Below are positions 33,905 to 42,317 of a stretch of 63,247 nucleotides of DNA, one piece after another (the first letter of the stretch is position 1; every line of letters begins with the position of its first letter). Position numbers and translations under genes: made by a program. This stretch comes from Pseudaestuariivita rosea (GTDB lineage: Bacteria; Pseudomonadota; Alphaproteobacteria; Rhodobacterales; Rhodobacteraceae). The stretch is from assembly GCF_017592335.1 (NCBI RefSeq), contig NZ_JACNMP010000019.1:1-63247 (forward strand). Reading direction: 5' to 3'. The notes under the pieces were generated by a model. It searched no databases. It had not been told where the DNA came from and saw only the letters and a list, made by a program, of their open reading frames with translations.

Positions 33905-36180
33905 CCGACGATCTGAACGACCTCAAAGCGGCCCTGGATGCTGCAACCCCCGCACCTGACCCGGACAAACGGGCGGCCCATCTGCGGTTGGCCGAAGAAA
34001 ATTTCGACAAGCTCCAAGAAAGCGCCAGGCCTGCGCGTCCCACCTCTGGAAGATTTCAGAAAGGGATGCAGATGATATTCAAAGGTTTGACAACACGCGG
34101 CGCACTGACGCTGACAACGGCTTTCGTGGCCGTGGGGGTTGTGGTGGCAACGCCCTTTGGTCAGGATTTGTTGTTTCGGGATAATGGGTTAACCCAGCCC
34201 GAGGGCGTCGAGCTAAGCAGCGTACCCAGCAAAACCGCAGCAGCAGATGTGGTGGTCGACTCCGTGGTAGAGGATGCTGCACAGGCGATAGATTCATCAA
34301 TCCGACCACGAAGTCGAGATGACGAGATTATCGCTGAGGCACCACCAGAGCCTGAGGTTTCAAGCTTAGTGGCCGAAGCAGTCGATGACAGTGTACCTGA
34401 AGAGTTTCAGCAAAGTACTGCGCCCAACGGATCTTTTGTAGGAGCTGAGTCGGAAGTTTCATCTGGCGGTGGTATTCAGATTACCGGTTCAGCTGAAATG
34501 GGCTTGGCTGGTGGTCGTAGGACTTATGACAGTACATCTCAGCAGCCCAGTGGTGCAAATTCTCATTCGGAATTCAATAGCTTAACATCTTCGCATGATG
34601 GCGCTTTAGATTGGGCAATGACTCAAGATGATCAAATTGCACCTACGGCAGACAGTGGTGCTGACGCGCCACCTCCAAACATTTATGCGCGGCCATTTGA
34701 ATTGGATGAAAACGTCATTGTTTCCCCTGCGCCATCACCAGCACCCCCTCCCTTTATTCCTTTGGGTGAACTGGAGTCGGTACCAGAAGTTGTGGACACC
34801 GAAGCCTTTCCGGAAGCTATACCCAGTGATCTGAAAATCACGGCCGAGGAACCGGTTTCGACCTTTTCCATCGATGTTGATACGGCGGGTTATTCGGTTG
34901 TTCGGTCGTCCTTGATGGCGGGGCGGATGCCACCCAAGGGGGCCGTGCGGGTGGAAGAGATGATCAATTACTTCCCCTATGACTACGCCGCGCCTGAAGG
35001 GGATGCGCCGTTTTTGACCAGCATTCAGGTGGGGGTAAGTCCTTGGAATAGCGATAGAAAACTGGTTCACATCGGGCTGCAGGGTGCGCAAGTCACCGAT
35101 CGTCCGCCGCTGAATCTGGTATTTCTGATCGACACCTCCGGGTCGATGAACAGCGCCAATAAATTGCCGCTGCTCAAACAGAGCTTCCGGCTGATGCTGT
35201 CGGAATTGCGGCCCCAAGATCAGGTGTCCATCGTGACCTATGCGGGCAGTGCGGGGCAGGTTCTGGAAGCCACCTCTGCCAGCGAACGGGGCACCATTCT
35301 GACGGCGCTGGATAAGCTGTCGGCGGGGGGATCGACCGCCGGGCAGGCGGGGTTGCAGCAGGCGTATTCTGTTGCAGAATCAATGGCTTCGGAAGGTGAG
35401 GTGACCCGTGTGATCCTGGCCACGGACGGGGATTTCAACGTCGGTATTTCGAACCCCGACGCGTTGAAAAATTATATCGCGGATAAGCGCGAGACGGGGG
35501 TTTACCTGTCGGTTCTGGGCTTTGGTCGCGGCAATCTGGACGATGCCACAATGCAGGCGCTGGCGCAGAACGGCAATGGGCAGGCGGCCTATATCGACAC
35601 CCTGTCCGAGGCGCAAAAAGTGCTTGTAGATCAACTGACTGGCGCGCTTTTCCCGATTGCGAATGACGTGAAAATACAGGTTGAATTTAACCCTGCCGAG
35701 GTCGCTGAATATCGTCTGCTGGGCTACGAAACCCGTGCGCTGCGGCGTAAGGATTTTAATAACGACAAGGTCGACGCGGGTGAGATTGGGGCGGGTCATA
35801 CGGTGACGGCGATCTATGAAGTCACGCCGGTTGGATCACCCGCGGTGCTGAATGATCCCTTGCGATATCAACAGGTTAGCCGGGATGAAGGCAGCGAAGA
35901 GCTGGGCTTTCTGAAGCTGCGCTACAAGGCGCCGGGGCAGGATGTCAGCCAGTTGATCCAGACGCCGCTGGTCGATGGCGAAGCGTTGGATAGTGAGGCG
36001 CGCTTTGCCGCGGCGATAGCGGGGTTTGCGCAACTGCTGCGGGACGAAGATGCGTATCTGGGCGACTGGGGGTATGATCAGGCGATCGAACTGGCGCTTG
36101 GGGCGCGGGGGGATGACCCCTTTGGCTATCGCAGTGAGGCGATCAAGCTGATGCGTTTGGCGCAGAGTTTAGATCAATAA
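33901..36180 (+). CDS. membrane-anchored VWA protein (YfbK-type) with an anti-sigma-like N-terminus
   Basis: A 759-residue protein. Residues 1-65 are cytoplasmic, charged and helical; residues about 68-86 are one transmembrane helix (GALTLTTAFVAVGVVVATPF). Residues about 95-310 are a low-complexity acidic, Ser/Pro/Gln-rich linker whose DNA is visibly more AT-rich than its surroundings. From about 320 the YfbK-type extension (FSIDVDTAGYSVVRSSLMAGRMPP) leads to a von Willebrand A domain with the MIDAS start FLIDTSGSMNS near residue 410 and ATDGDFNVGIS further on; a DUF3520-like C-terminus follows. The ATG at 33901 overlaps the sigma-factor stop. The topology (small cytosolic part, one TM, large outside domain) is that of an anti-sigma factor fused to a metal-dependent adhesion-type sensor. 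That role is inference. Confidence 0.85.
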   Translation: MTDDLNDLKAALDAATPAPDPDKRAAHLRLAEENFDKLQESARPARPTSGRFQKGMQMIFKGLTTRGALTLTTAFVAVGVVVATPFGQDLLFRDNGLTQPEGVELSSVPSKTAAADVVVDSVVEDAAQAIDSSIRPRSRDDEIIAEAPPEPEVSSLVAEAVDDSVPEEFQQSTAPNGSFVGAESEVSSGGGIQITGSAEMGLAGGRRTYDSTSQQPSGANSHSEFNSLTSSHDGALDWAMTQDDQIAPTADSGADAPPPNIYARPFELDENVIVSPAPSPAPPPFIPLGELESVPEVVDTEAFPEAIPSDLKITAEEPVSTFSIDVDTAGYSVVRSSLMAGRMPPKGAVRVEEMINYFPYDYAAPEGDAPFLTSIQVGVSPWNSDRKLVHIGLQGAQVTDRPPLNLVFLIDTSGSMNSANKLPLLKQSFRLMLSELRPQDQVSIVTYAGSAGQVLEATSASERGTILTALDKLSAGGSTAGQAGLQQAYSVAESMASEGEVTRVILATDGDFNVGISNPDALKNYIADKRETGVYLSVLGFGRGNLDDATMQALAQNGNGQAAYIDTLSEAQKVLVDQLTGALFPIANDVKIQVEFNPAEVAEYRLLGYETRALRRKDFNNDKVDAGEIGAGHTVTAIYEVTPVGSPAVLNDPLRYQQVSRDEGSEELGFLKLRYKAPGQDVSQLIQTPLVDGEALDSEARFAAAIAGFAQLLRDEDAYLGDWGYDQAIELALGARGDDPFGYRSEAIKLMRLAQSLDQ

Positions 36181-36199
36181 AAACAGGACTTTATCCGGC

Positions 36200-36222
36200 G
36201 GCCCGTGCTGAAGATACGGGCC
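36200..36222 (+). terminator. possible terminator after the sigma-VWA operon
   Basis: Stem GGCCCGT / ACGGGCC with a 9-nt loop, 20 bases after the VWA stop. No T-run follows, so it may be only a processing or pause hairpin. Confidence 0.4.
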
Positions 36223-36288
36223 GCGGGATATTCCGACGCAACGTCATGAAAGTTAACCGACCGTGCGTATCGATTTTGAGCCAAAAAT

Positions 36289-36309
36289 AAATGTGCAGAT
36301 TGCACATTT
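36289..36309. promoter_or_regulatory. palindromic putative operator AAATGTGCA-N3-TGCACATTT
   Basis: Perfect 9-bp arms around a 3-base centre, in AT-rich intergenic DNA. No T-run follows, so a protein-binding site is more likely than a terminator. The cognate regulator is unknown. Confidence 0.45.
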
Positions 36310-36351
36310 CTGGCCTTTTTGATCACCCGCATAACCCCGTTTGTGACAAAT

Positions 36352-36398
36352 CGTACGTTTCGTACGCAGGTTTTGTACGATTCCAGGATGTACAAAAC
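36352..36398. promoter_or_regulatory. cluster of GTAC-centred boxes
   Basis: CGTACG at 36352-36357 and 36361-36366 (9-base period), then the dyad GTTTTGTAC (36370-36378) / GTACAAAAC (36390-36398). Four GTAC cores fall within 41 bases, suggesting a multi-site operator. Regulator unknown. Confidence 0.45.
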
Positions 36399-36505
36399 TA
36401 GCTGTCAACGCGCCCTGTGCCATCAGACATCCTTAACGAACCGGCCGAATTAACCATTTTCCGGGGCCGTTAACGCATTATAAATCGCACCGTATGGTGC
36501 CAAAG

Positions 36506-36542
36506 TTTGCAACTTTGCAAGCAGGCTTTGCAGACTTTGCAA
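36506..36542. promoter_or_regulatory. tandem TTTGCA boxes, possible ScfR-type (PccR-like) operator
   Basis: TTTGCA begins at 36506, 36514, 36527 and 36536, forming two box pairs: TTTGCAACTTTGCAA and TTTGCAGACTTTGCAA. This resembles the TTTGCAA-type paired sites known for RamB/PccR-family short-chain acyl-CoA regulators, from memory of that motif. No propionate gene is adjacent, so the assignment is weak. Confidence 0.3.
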
Positions 36543-36572
36543 CGTAGTTAAGGTTTGGGTAACACAAAGTGG

Positions 36573-36689
36573 ATGCTGGCAGTAAGGCTGTGGCAATGGC
36601 CGCAATGGAAGCAGGGCGAGCGCCTGCCCGTGGGATGGCGCACCGGACAGATCGACGCACTTTATGGTCGCCGTACCTCCCTCAGGTAG
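36573..36689 (+). CDS. possible small tryptophan-rich peptide
   Basis: A 38-codon ORF starting MLAVRLWQWPQW and ending YGRRTSLR, with four Trp. There is no clear ribosome-binding site, and its middle overlaps the left arm of the 20-bp inverted repeat, so its peptide may be accidental. Listed because amino-acid composition looks protein-like. Confidence 0.15.
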   Translation: MLAVRLWQWPQWKQGERLPVGWRTGQIDALYGRRTSLR

Positions 36690-36747
36690 CTTTACTTGCG
36701 GTTTGCCAAAGCGCCAGCCCGGCGGAACGGGCAGGCGCTCGCCCTGC
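36611..36747. repeat. 20-bp perfect inverted repeat pair
   Basis: GCAGGGCGAGCGCCTGCCCG at 36611-36630 is exactly reverse-complementary to 36728-36747; 97 bases separate the arms. The right arm continues into a GCGCCTTCGGCGC hairpin and a CACCGGGCGG box shared with repeats at 37.6 and 42.2 kb. Confidence 0.75.
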
Positions 36748-36860
36748 GCCTTCGGCGCGCACCGGGCGGTTTAGATGCTTTTAAGGGTGAGACGTTTGAA
36801 AACAGTATCGGCCATGCGCTGACCTGTTAAATTTTCAAAATCCTATGCTATATTAACCAT

Positions 36861-37223
36861 ATGAAAGCATTTCGCACCGCAGTTTTGATCAGCGCGCTTG
36901 GGGTTGGGCGGGTCTTGGCTCAGGACACCCCTGAAGCCGATCAGGGTATGTCGCTGATGGAGCGCGGGATGCAGATGTTCATGGAAGGGCTGATGCAAGA
37001 GATGGAGCCCGCCATGGATGAGATGCGCAATTTTGCCGGTGAGATTGAGCCAGCCTTGCGTGGGTTCGTGCAAGAGATGGGTCCGGCTTTGCAGCAGTTA
37101 TCGGATTTGATTGATGATTTTTCGAATTATGAGGCGCCGGTGATTTTGCCGAATGGCGATATCATCATCCGCCGCAAACCCGACGCGCCGCTGCCGGATG
37201 TCGAGGACGGGATCGAGATTTAG
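36861..37223 (+). CDS. small secreted Met/Glu-rich protein, conserved in Rhodobacterales
   Basis: A 120-residue protein with signal peptide MKAFRTAVLISALGVGRVLA and a methionine- and glutamate-rich helical body (GMSLMERGMQMFMEGLMQEMEPAMDEMR). The C-terminus NYEAPVILPNGDIIIRRKPDAPLP is conserved in roseobacter homologues, which are often labelled 'AAA+ family ATPase' without any ATPase motif; I see no Walker motif. Probably periplasmic; function unknown. Confidence 0.75.
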   Translation: MKAFRTAVLISALGVGRVLAQDTPEADQGMSLMERGMQMFMEGLMQEMEPAMDEMRNFAGEIEPALRGFVQEMGPALQQLSDLIDDFSNYEAPVILPNGDIIIRRKPDAPLPDVEDGIEI

Positions 37224-37236
37224 GCGGGATCGAGAT

Positions 37237-37434
37237 TTAGGATAGTGTTGGGGTTTCAGCGTCTACTGACGCTTTGTGCCCTGTCAACGCCCGTGCGGTG
37301 CCTCGGTGATCCAGATCGCGCGCGATTGCGGCTCGGACGACCTGGCCGATGTCAGTGCCATCATCGGACGCAATCTGTCGAAGGGTGTTCAATGTGTGTT
37401 CAGGCAATCTGAACATGACGGTGATCTGTTCCAT
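37237..37434 (-). CDS. small ribbon-helix-helix-like protein
   Basis: A 65-residue protein: a beta strand (QITVMFRLPE) followed by two helices (TLNTLRQIASDDGTDIGQVVRAAIARDL), the layout of the CopG/Arc DNA-binding fold. No toxin partner is next to it, so it is not obviously an antitoxin. It converges with the 36.9 kb gene, 13 bases apart. Confidence 0.55.
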   Translation of the reverse strand: MEQITVMFRLPEHTLNTLRQIASDDGTDIGQVVRAAIARDLDHRGTARALTGHKASVDAETPTLS

Positions 37435-37611
37435 ACCCTGTCGTAGCGGGAACAGGGTAAAGGTTGGGTTAACCGGTAGGGTGAGAGCATCTTTCTAAAA
37501 ACATGCAATGTATTTGATGAGAGCCGAGGGCAGCGACCGGCCCGAGGGTGGGTGCGAGACAAGCGCCCGCCGTCGTGCTGCAAGCACGCCTTCGGCGTGA
37601 CGGGGGCGGGT

Positions 37612-37643
37612 CGGGCGCTGCCCGGTGGTGGCCACCGGGCGGG
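37612..37643. repeat. dispersed intergenic hairpin repeat, copy 1
   Basis: CGGGCGCTG followed by the stem CCCGGTGG / CCACCGGG (3-nt loop) and CGGGAT. The first 17 bases are identical to the copy at 42248. Just upstream lies a second hairpin region (37561-37610) with GCGCCCGCC pairing to GGCGGG. Confidence 0.7.
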
Positions 37644-37680
37644 ATGTTTAGAACTCTGCCCTAGATCCCGTTTTCGTTGT

Positions 37681-38859
37681 TCAAAGACCAGCTTCGGCCG
37701 CGATTTCTTTGCGGGATTTTCGAGCGCGTTCTGTTGCGGATTTCAGCTGGCCACAGGCGGCCATGATGTCTTCTCCGCGCGGGGTGCGGATCGGGCTGGC
37801 GTAGCCTGCTTTGTAGATGCTGTCCGCGAAGGCCTCGATCCGGTCCCAGTCGGACCGCTGATAGGGCGCACCGGGCCATTCATTGAAGGGGATCAGGTTG
37901 ATCTTGGCCGGTATCCCTTTGATCAGTTTGATCAGGCGGCGGGCGTCCTCATCGGTGTCATTGACGTCTTTCAGCATGACATATTCAAAGGTGATGCGTT
38001 CGGAATTGCTGGCCTTGGGATAGGCGCGCAGGGCGTCGAGCAGTTCGGCAATGGGCCAGCGTTTGTTGATGGGGACCAGCTTATCGCGGACCTCATCCGT
38101 GGTGGCGTGGAAGGACACGGCCAGCATACAGCCGATTTCATCCGCGGTGCGAGCGATTTCGGGTACGACGCCGCTGGTCGATAATGTAATCCGACGACGG
38201 CTGAGCGAGATACCTTCGGCGTCCATCGCGATCTTCATCGCATCGCGCACGGCCTCAAAATTATACAGCGGCTCGCCCATGCCCATCAGCACGATGTTCG
38301 ACAAAAGGCGTGTTTCGTCCTTGGGGTGCTTGCCGGGTTCGGGCCATTCGCCCAGATCATCGCGGGCGATCATGACCTGGCCTATGATCTCGGCAGCGGT
38401 CAGGTTGCGCACCAGCTTTTGCGTGCCGGTGTGGCAGAAGGAACAGGTCAGCGTGCAGCCGACTTGGGACGAAATGCACAGCGTCCCGCGCCCCTCTTCC
38501 GGGATATAGACTGTCTCAACCTCATGCCCGCCGGCGATGCGGACCAGATATTTCCGCGTGCCGTCATCCGAGACCTGTTTCGACACGACCTCGGGCACGG
38601 CGATGACAAAGCGTTCGGCCAGTTCAGCGCGATAGGTTTTGGACAGGTTCGTCATTTCGTCAAAGGACCGCACGCCTTTTTGATAGATCCACTGCCAGAT
38701 CTGGCCCACACGCATTTTCGCCTGCTTTTCAGGCGTTCCGGCGGCAATCAGGGTGTCGCGCAGCTGATCGCGCGTTAGCCCGACCAGATTGGCGGGGCCA
38801 TCCGGCAGCTTGCGCGGGATCGTCATGACGTCCTGAGTGATCGGTGCGGTGGCCGACAT
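37681..38859 (-). CDS. rlmN: 23S rRNA (adenine2503-C2)-methyltransferase
   Basis: A 392-residue radical-SAM enzyme that methylates C2 of A2503 in 23S rRNA and A37 of some tRNAs. The radical-SAM cysteines are in [15 protein letters not shown] (Cys-x3-Cys-x2-Cys), the product-site cysteine is in the C-terminal MAACGQLKS, and the N-terminal helical domain has [12 protein letters not shown]. Full length; monocistronic. Confidence 0.96.
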   Translation of the reverse strand: MSATAPITQDVMTIPRKLPDGPANLVGLTRDQLRDTLIAAGTPEKQAKMRVGQIWQWIYQKGVRSFDEMTNLSKTYRAELAERFVIAVPEVVSKQVSDDGTRKYLVRIAGGHEVETVYIPEEGRGTLCISSQVGCTLTCSFCHTGTQKLVRNLTAAEIIGQVMIARDDLGEWPEPGKHPKDETRLLSNIVLMGMGEPLYNFEAVRDAMKIAMDAEGISLSRRRITLSTSGVVPEIARTADEIGCMLAVSFHATTDEVRDKLVPINKRWPIAELLDALRAYPKASNSERITFEYVMLKDVNDTDEDARRLIKLIKGIPAKINLIPFNEWPGAPYQRSDWDRIEAFADSIYKAGYASPIRTPRGEDIMAACGQLKSATERARKSRKEIAAEAGL

Positions 38860-39005
38860 CTGAGGGTACTCCTGAAAAAGAACAGACGCTGCACATATAG
38901 GATTCGAGGCCAGTTTAAAAGTAAAGCCGGATACGACAGTGATATATTTGCATTTGGCCCGAAAACGCGATTTATGCGGATAACTTTGTCAAATACAGGG
39001 TCTCG

Positions 39006-40655
39006 ATGATCGCCACAGTGCTCAGATCACGGCAACGTATTGGTGTGCTAGGGCTTTTGGCCTGGCTGGCGGCGGGTCTGTGTCTGGTGCCGATGGTCGC
39101 TGTTTTGTTGGCGGCGTTTAGTGGTGGGACCGATTTGCTGCAGCATTTGCTGCAAACGGTTCTGTGGGGCTACACTGCGAACACGCTGTTGCTGGTTGTG
39201 ATCGTTGCGATCAGTACGGCCGCGATCGGGACGGGCACCGCGTGGCTGGTGACGATGACACGGTTTCCCGGTGTTCGGCTGCTGGAGATTGCGTTGGTGC
39301 TGCCGCTGGCGTTTCCGGCTTATGTGCTGGCCTATGCCTATACCCATGTTCTGGATCATCCGGGCATCGTTCAGGCCACGCTGCGCGATATGATGGGGTG
39401 GGGGCCGCGCGATTACTGGTTTCCTGAAATCCGGTCGCTGGGTGGGGCGGCGATTATGCTGTCGCTGGTGCTGTACCCTTATGTGTATCTTTTGGCGCGG
39501 GCGGCTTTCCTGCAGCAAAGCGCGGGGGCCTTTCTGGCGGCCAGGTCGCTGGGGGCATCGGGGGTCGGGGCGTTTTTCAAGGTCAGCTTGCCGATGGCGC
39601 GACCGGCCATTGCAGGCGGAGTGCTGTTGGCCGTGATGGAAACCATCGCTGATTTCGGTACTGTTGCGTATTTCGGTGTGCAGACATTTGCGACGGGTAT
39701 CTATTCAAGCTGGATTTCATTCGAAAACCGCGCGACAGCAGCGCAACTGGCGTTCTGCCTGTTGCTGTTTGCCCTGTTTTTGGCAACGTTAGAGCGCACG
39801 CAAAGGGGCCGGGCAAAATTTCATTCCACCGGCAAACACCATGCCGCTTTGCCGCGCAAAACCCTGTCGGGGTGGCGCAGCTTTGGGGCCTTCGTGCTTT
39901 GCGCGTTGCCGGTGACGTTTGGGGCGCTGTTGCCGATTGTCATTCTGTTTGAAATGGGATTGCGGTCTGAGCAGAACCTGTTCAGCCCCCGTTATATCGA
40001 TTTCATAGTGAACTCGCTGACGTTGGCATCGATTGCGGCCCTGGTGACGGTCATGGCGGCGATTGTCATCGGCTATTACCAGCGGCTGATGCCGGGGGGG
40101 GCGTCTAATGTTGCTGGCTATATCGCACGGCTGGGCTATGCGGTTCCGGGTGGGGTCATCGCCGTTGGCCTTCTGGTGCCGATCGCGGCTTTTGACAACC
40201 GCCTTGATGCCTGGATGCGGGCGACGTTTGACATCTCAACAGGGCTTTTGATCAGCGGGTCGATCTGGATACTGGTTGCAGCTTATGTCGTGCGGTTCAT
40301 GGCGGCTGCCCTGAACGCCTATGAAGGTGGTCAAAGTACGTTGCATGCCAACATGGACGCGGCCGCCCGAACGCTGGGTGAGACGCGTTTCGGAACACTG
40401 CGCCGGGTGCACCTGCCCATCCTGCGGCCCAGCCTGTTCACGGCTTTGCTGATCGTTTTTGTGGATGTGATGAAGGAGCTGCCCGCAACACTGATCATGC
40501 GTCCGTTCGACTTCGACACACTGGCCGTGCAGGCCTATCGCCTGGCCGCGGACGAACGCCTGACCGGCGCCGCCGTGCCCAGCCTTGTGATCGTGGCAGT
40601 TGGGCTGATCCCCGTCATCCTGCTGTGCCACAGGATTGGACGGCACAAAAACTGA
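39006..40655 (+). CDS. iron(III)-type ABC transporter permease, two-domain
   Basis: A 549-residue inner-membrane protein built of two six-helix BPD-transport modules (FbpB/FutB/SfuB-like). Each half carries the EAA-type loop: LAARSLGASGVGAFFKVSLPMARPA in the first half and MDAAARTLGETRFGTLRRVHLPILRPS in the second. Such permeases work with a periplasmic Fe(III)-binding protein and an ATPase; neither gene is adjacent, so the partners must be elsewhere. Substrate by family only. Confidence 0.88.
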   Translation: MIATVLRSRQRIGVLGLLAWLAAGLCLVPMVAVLLAAFSGGTDLLQHLLQTVLWGYTANTLLLVVIVAISTAAIGTGTAWLVTMTRFPGVRLLEIALVLPLAFPAYVLAYAYTHVLDHPGIVQATLRDMMGWGPRDYWFPEIRSLGGAAIMLSLVLYPYVYLLARAAFLQQSAGAFLAARSLGASGVGAFFKVSLPMARPAIAGGVLLAVMETIADFGTVAYFGVQTFATGIYSSWISFENRATAAQLAFCLLLFALFLATLERTQRGRAKFHSTGKHHAALPRKTLSGWRSFGAFVLCALPVTFGALLPIVILFEMGLRSEQNLFSPRYIDFIVNSLTLASIAALVTVMAAIVIGYYQRLMPGGASNVAGYIARLGYAVPGGVIAVGLLVPIAAFDNRLDAWMRATFDISTGLLISGSIWILVAAYVVRFMAAALNAYEGGQSTLHANMDAAARTLGETRFGTLRRVHLPILRPSLFTALLIVFVDVMKELPATLIMRPFDFDTLAVQAYRLAADERLTGAAVPSLVIVAVGLIPVILLCHRIGRHKN

Positions 40656-40916
40656 AATAGATTGGATAACTTGGGTCGTGTTCCAGTCTTCGCACCGGGC
40701 GGAATAGGCAAGCCGAGTGTTTCAGGTCAGGTTTTGGTTCCGCGCGCTTTCCTCTGAGGGAAGATGTATGTGGCTGCCATAAAGTACGCCGCACGACTGT
40801 TGGATCGCAACCCCGCGGTCTGGCAATGAATGGCGCCATTGTCAGACAAGATAATCAGCGGCGATTGCATCCCGAATAGCAGATCTGCGACCTTACACTT
40901 GGCCACGCTGCCGAAA

Positions 40917-40949
40917 TAAAAAAAGCACCGCCTGAAGATCAGACGATGC
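40917..40949 (-). terminator. terminator of rpmJ
   Basis: On the minus strand an 11-bp stem (GCATCGTCTGA with TCAGGCGGTGC, two G-U pairs) and a 3-nt loop, followed by seven or more T. It starts 31 bases past the rpmJ stop. The rest of 40656-40916 shows only a CACCGGGCGG repeat fragment (40692-40701) and no gene. Confidence 0.8.
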
Positions 40950-40979
40950 CTTGCAAGCATTCTGATTTTCGCTTGTCGC

Positions 40980-41105
40980 TTAGCCCTGGCGGGCTTTGAA
41001 GCGGCGCTGTGTTTTGTTGATCACATAAACACGGCCCTTGCGGCGCACAACGCGGCAGTCGCGGTGACGCTGCTTGAGCGAGCGGAGCGAGTTTCTGACC
41101 TTCAT
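40980..41105 (-). CDS. rpmJ: 50S ribosomal protein L36
   Basis: A 41-residue basic protein: start [20 protein letters not shown], end RRFKARQG. It is the longer, one-cysteine type of L36 common in Alphaproteobacteria, lacking the CxxC zinc motif, and is the small L36 form that needs no zinc. An AGGAGAGGGCC ribosome-binding site lies just upstream on the minus strand. Confidence 0.95.
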   Translation of the reverse strand: MKVRNSLRSLKQRHRDCRVVRRKGRVYVINKTQRRFKARQG

Positions 41106-41157
41106 GGCCCTCTCCTTCATGTCGCGGCGCGTCCCTGCGCCTTTTGGTTTCCATTCA

Positions 41158-41232
41158 TGGTGGGCACGACTGGGATCGAACCAGTGACCCCTTCGATGTC
41201 AACGAAGTGCTCTACCGCTGAGCTACGCGCCC
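41158..41232 (-). tRNA. tRNA-Val (GAC)
   Basis: Cloverleaf on the minus strand: acceptor GGGCGCG pairs with CGTGCCC (one G-U), D-stem GCTC/GAGC, anticodon stem CTTCG/CGAAG with loop TTGACAT (anticodon GAC), T-arm ACTGG-TTCGATC-CCAGT, discriminator A and encoded CCA (41158-41160). Confidence 0.95.
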
Positions 41233-41386
41233 ATGACCCGTTGCAAGAACCCTGCGCCCAAAATAAATCGGACGCGGATGATCCGCGCCGGGTGAACGGG
41301 TCTATAAAAGGAGTCGTCGCAAGGATCAAGAGGGCTTTTGGAATTCTGCAAAACTGGTCTATGTATGCGGAAGTGAAGGAGTGCCG

Positions 41387-42247
41387 ATGCCAAACGCAGC
41401 ATATACCCTGAAGGAACCAAAGGTCAGGTCGACCAGCATCGTTTTTGCGTCGCCACACAGTGGGCGGGATTATCCTGCGTCTTTCCTGACACGGTCTTTG
41501 CTGGACAAACGGACGATACGTAGTTCCGAAGATGCCTTTGTGGACGAATTGTTCACCGCGGCGCCCCGGTTTGGTGCGCCGTTGCTGCTGGCGGGTGTTC
41601 CCCGCGCTTATGTCGATCTGAACCGCAGCGCCGAGGAACTTGATCCGGCGCTGATCCAGGGCATCACAAAATCAGGCCATAATCCACGGGTCGCTTCGGG
41701 GCTGGGGGTTATTCCGCGGGTCGTTGCCAATGGCCGGGCGATTTATAGCGGCAAGCTGAGTTGGTCTGAGGTTGAGGTGCGCCTTAACGACTATTGGCAT
41801 CCTTATCACGCGTGTTTGCAGAGACTGCTTAATGAAAGTCATCAGCAATTTGGCGAAGCTGTTCTGATTGACTGCCATTCAATGCCGCATGAGGCGATCG
41901 CGTCGATCGCGCGATCGGCTGTCCGCAAGCCAGAGGTTGTGTTGGGCGACAGATTTGGGGCCTCGGCCAACGCCGAAGTGGTCGACCGGATTGAAGAGGC
42001 CTTTCAGCATGCCGGGTTCAACGTGGTGCGCAATACGCCATTTGCGGGGGCCTATATCGCGCAGGCCTATGGGCGCCCGTCGCGCAGGCAGCATGTTGTT
42101 CAGATCGAAATCGACCGTGCGCTTTATATGGACGAAAAGCGTGTTTTACCCCGAAAGGACTTTCCCGAGTTCCGCCAGAAACTGACCGATGTGATTGCCG
42201 AAATCACTCAGATTGGCCAGGCCAGATTGCCGATGGCGGCTGAATGA
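41387..42247 (+). CDS. N-formylglutamate amidohydrolase family protein
   Basis: A 286-residue zinc hydrolase family member. Motifs: VFASPHSGRDYPASFL near the start, SSEDAFVDELF, GVPRAYVDLNRSAEELDP and VLIDCHSMPHEA (likely metal site). The family hydrolyses N-formylglutamate in histidine breakdown (HutG2) or related N-formyl compounds, but no hut genes are near, so the substrate is open. I choose the ATG at 41387, 5 bases after AAGGAG, over the GTG at 41381. Confidence 0.88.
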   Translation: MPNAAYTLKEPKVRSTSIVFASPHSGRDYPASFLTRSLLDKRTIRSSEDAFVDELFTAAPRFGAPLLLAGVPRAYVDLNRSAEELDPALIQGITKSGHNPRVASGLGVIPRVVANGRAIYSGKLSWSEVEVRLNDYWHPYHACLQRLLNESHQQFGEAVLIDCHSMPHEAIASIARSAVRKPEVVLGDRFGASANAEVVDRIEEAFQHAGFNVVRNTPFAGAYIAQAYGRPSRRQHVVQIEIDRALYMDEKRVLPRKDFPEFRQKLTDVIAEITQIGQARLPMAAE

Positions 42248-42280
42248 CGGGCGCTGCCCGGTGGTTCCCACCGGGCGGAT
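42248..42280. repeat. dispersed intergenic hairpin repeat, copy 2
   Basis: CGGGCGCTG, then the stem CCCGGTGG / CCACCGGG with 3-nt loop TTC, then CGGATT. The first 17 bases match the copy at 37612. It starts immediately after the stop of the preceding gene and lies between convergent genes, so it may serve as a shared transcription stop. Confidence 0.7.
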
Positions 42281-42317
42281 TGGGTTGAGCCAAGCGTTTC
42301 ATTTTCAGGATGGCGCC

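Larger units (their letters stand above)
36223..36860. other. intergenic region with many dyads and repeats
   Basis: 638 bases without a convincing protein gene. In order it holds: an AAATGTGCA/TGCACATTT palindrome (36289-36309); two CGTACG boxes and a GTTTTGTAC/GTACAAAAC dyad (36352-36398); several TTAAC hexamers (36431-36475), one reading TTAACCAT like a CtrA half-site; four TTTGCA boxes (36506-36542); a 20-bp inverted repeat (36611-36630 and 36728-36747); and a copy of the CACCGGGCGG repeat (36760-36769). A 38-codon ORF lies at 36573-36689. Confidence 0.6.
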
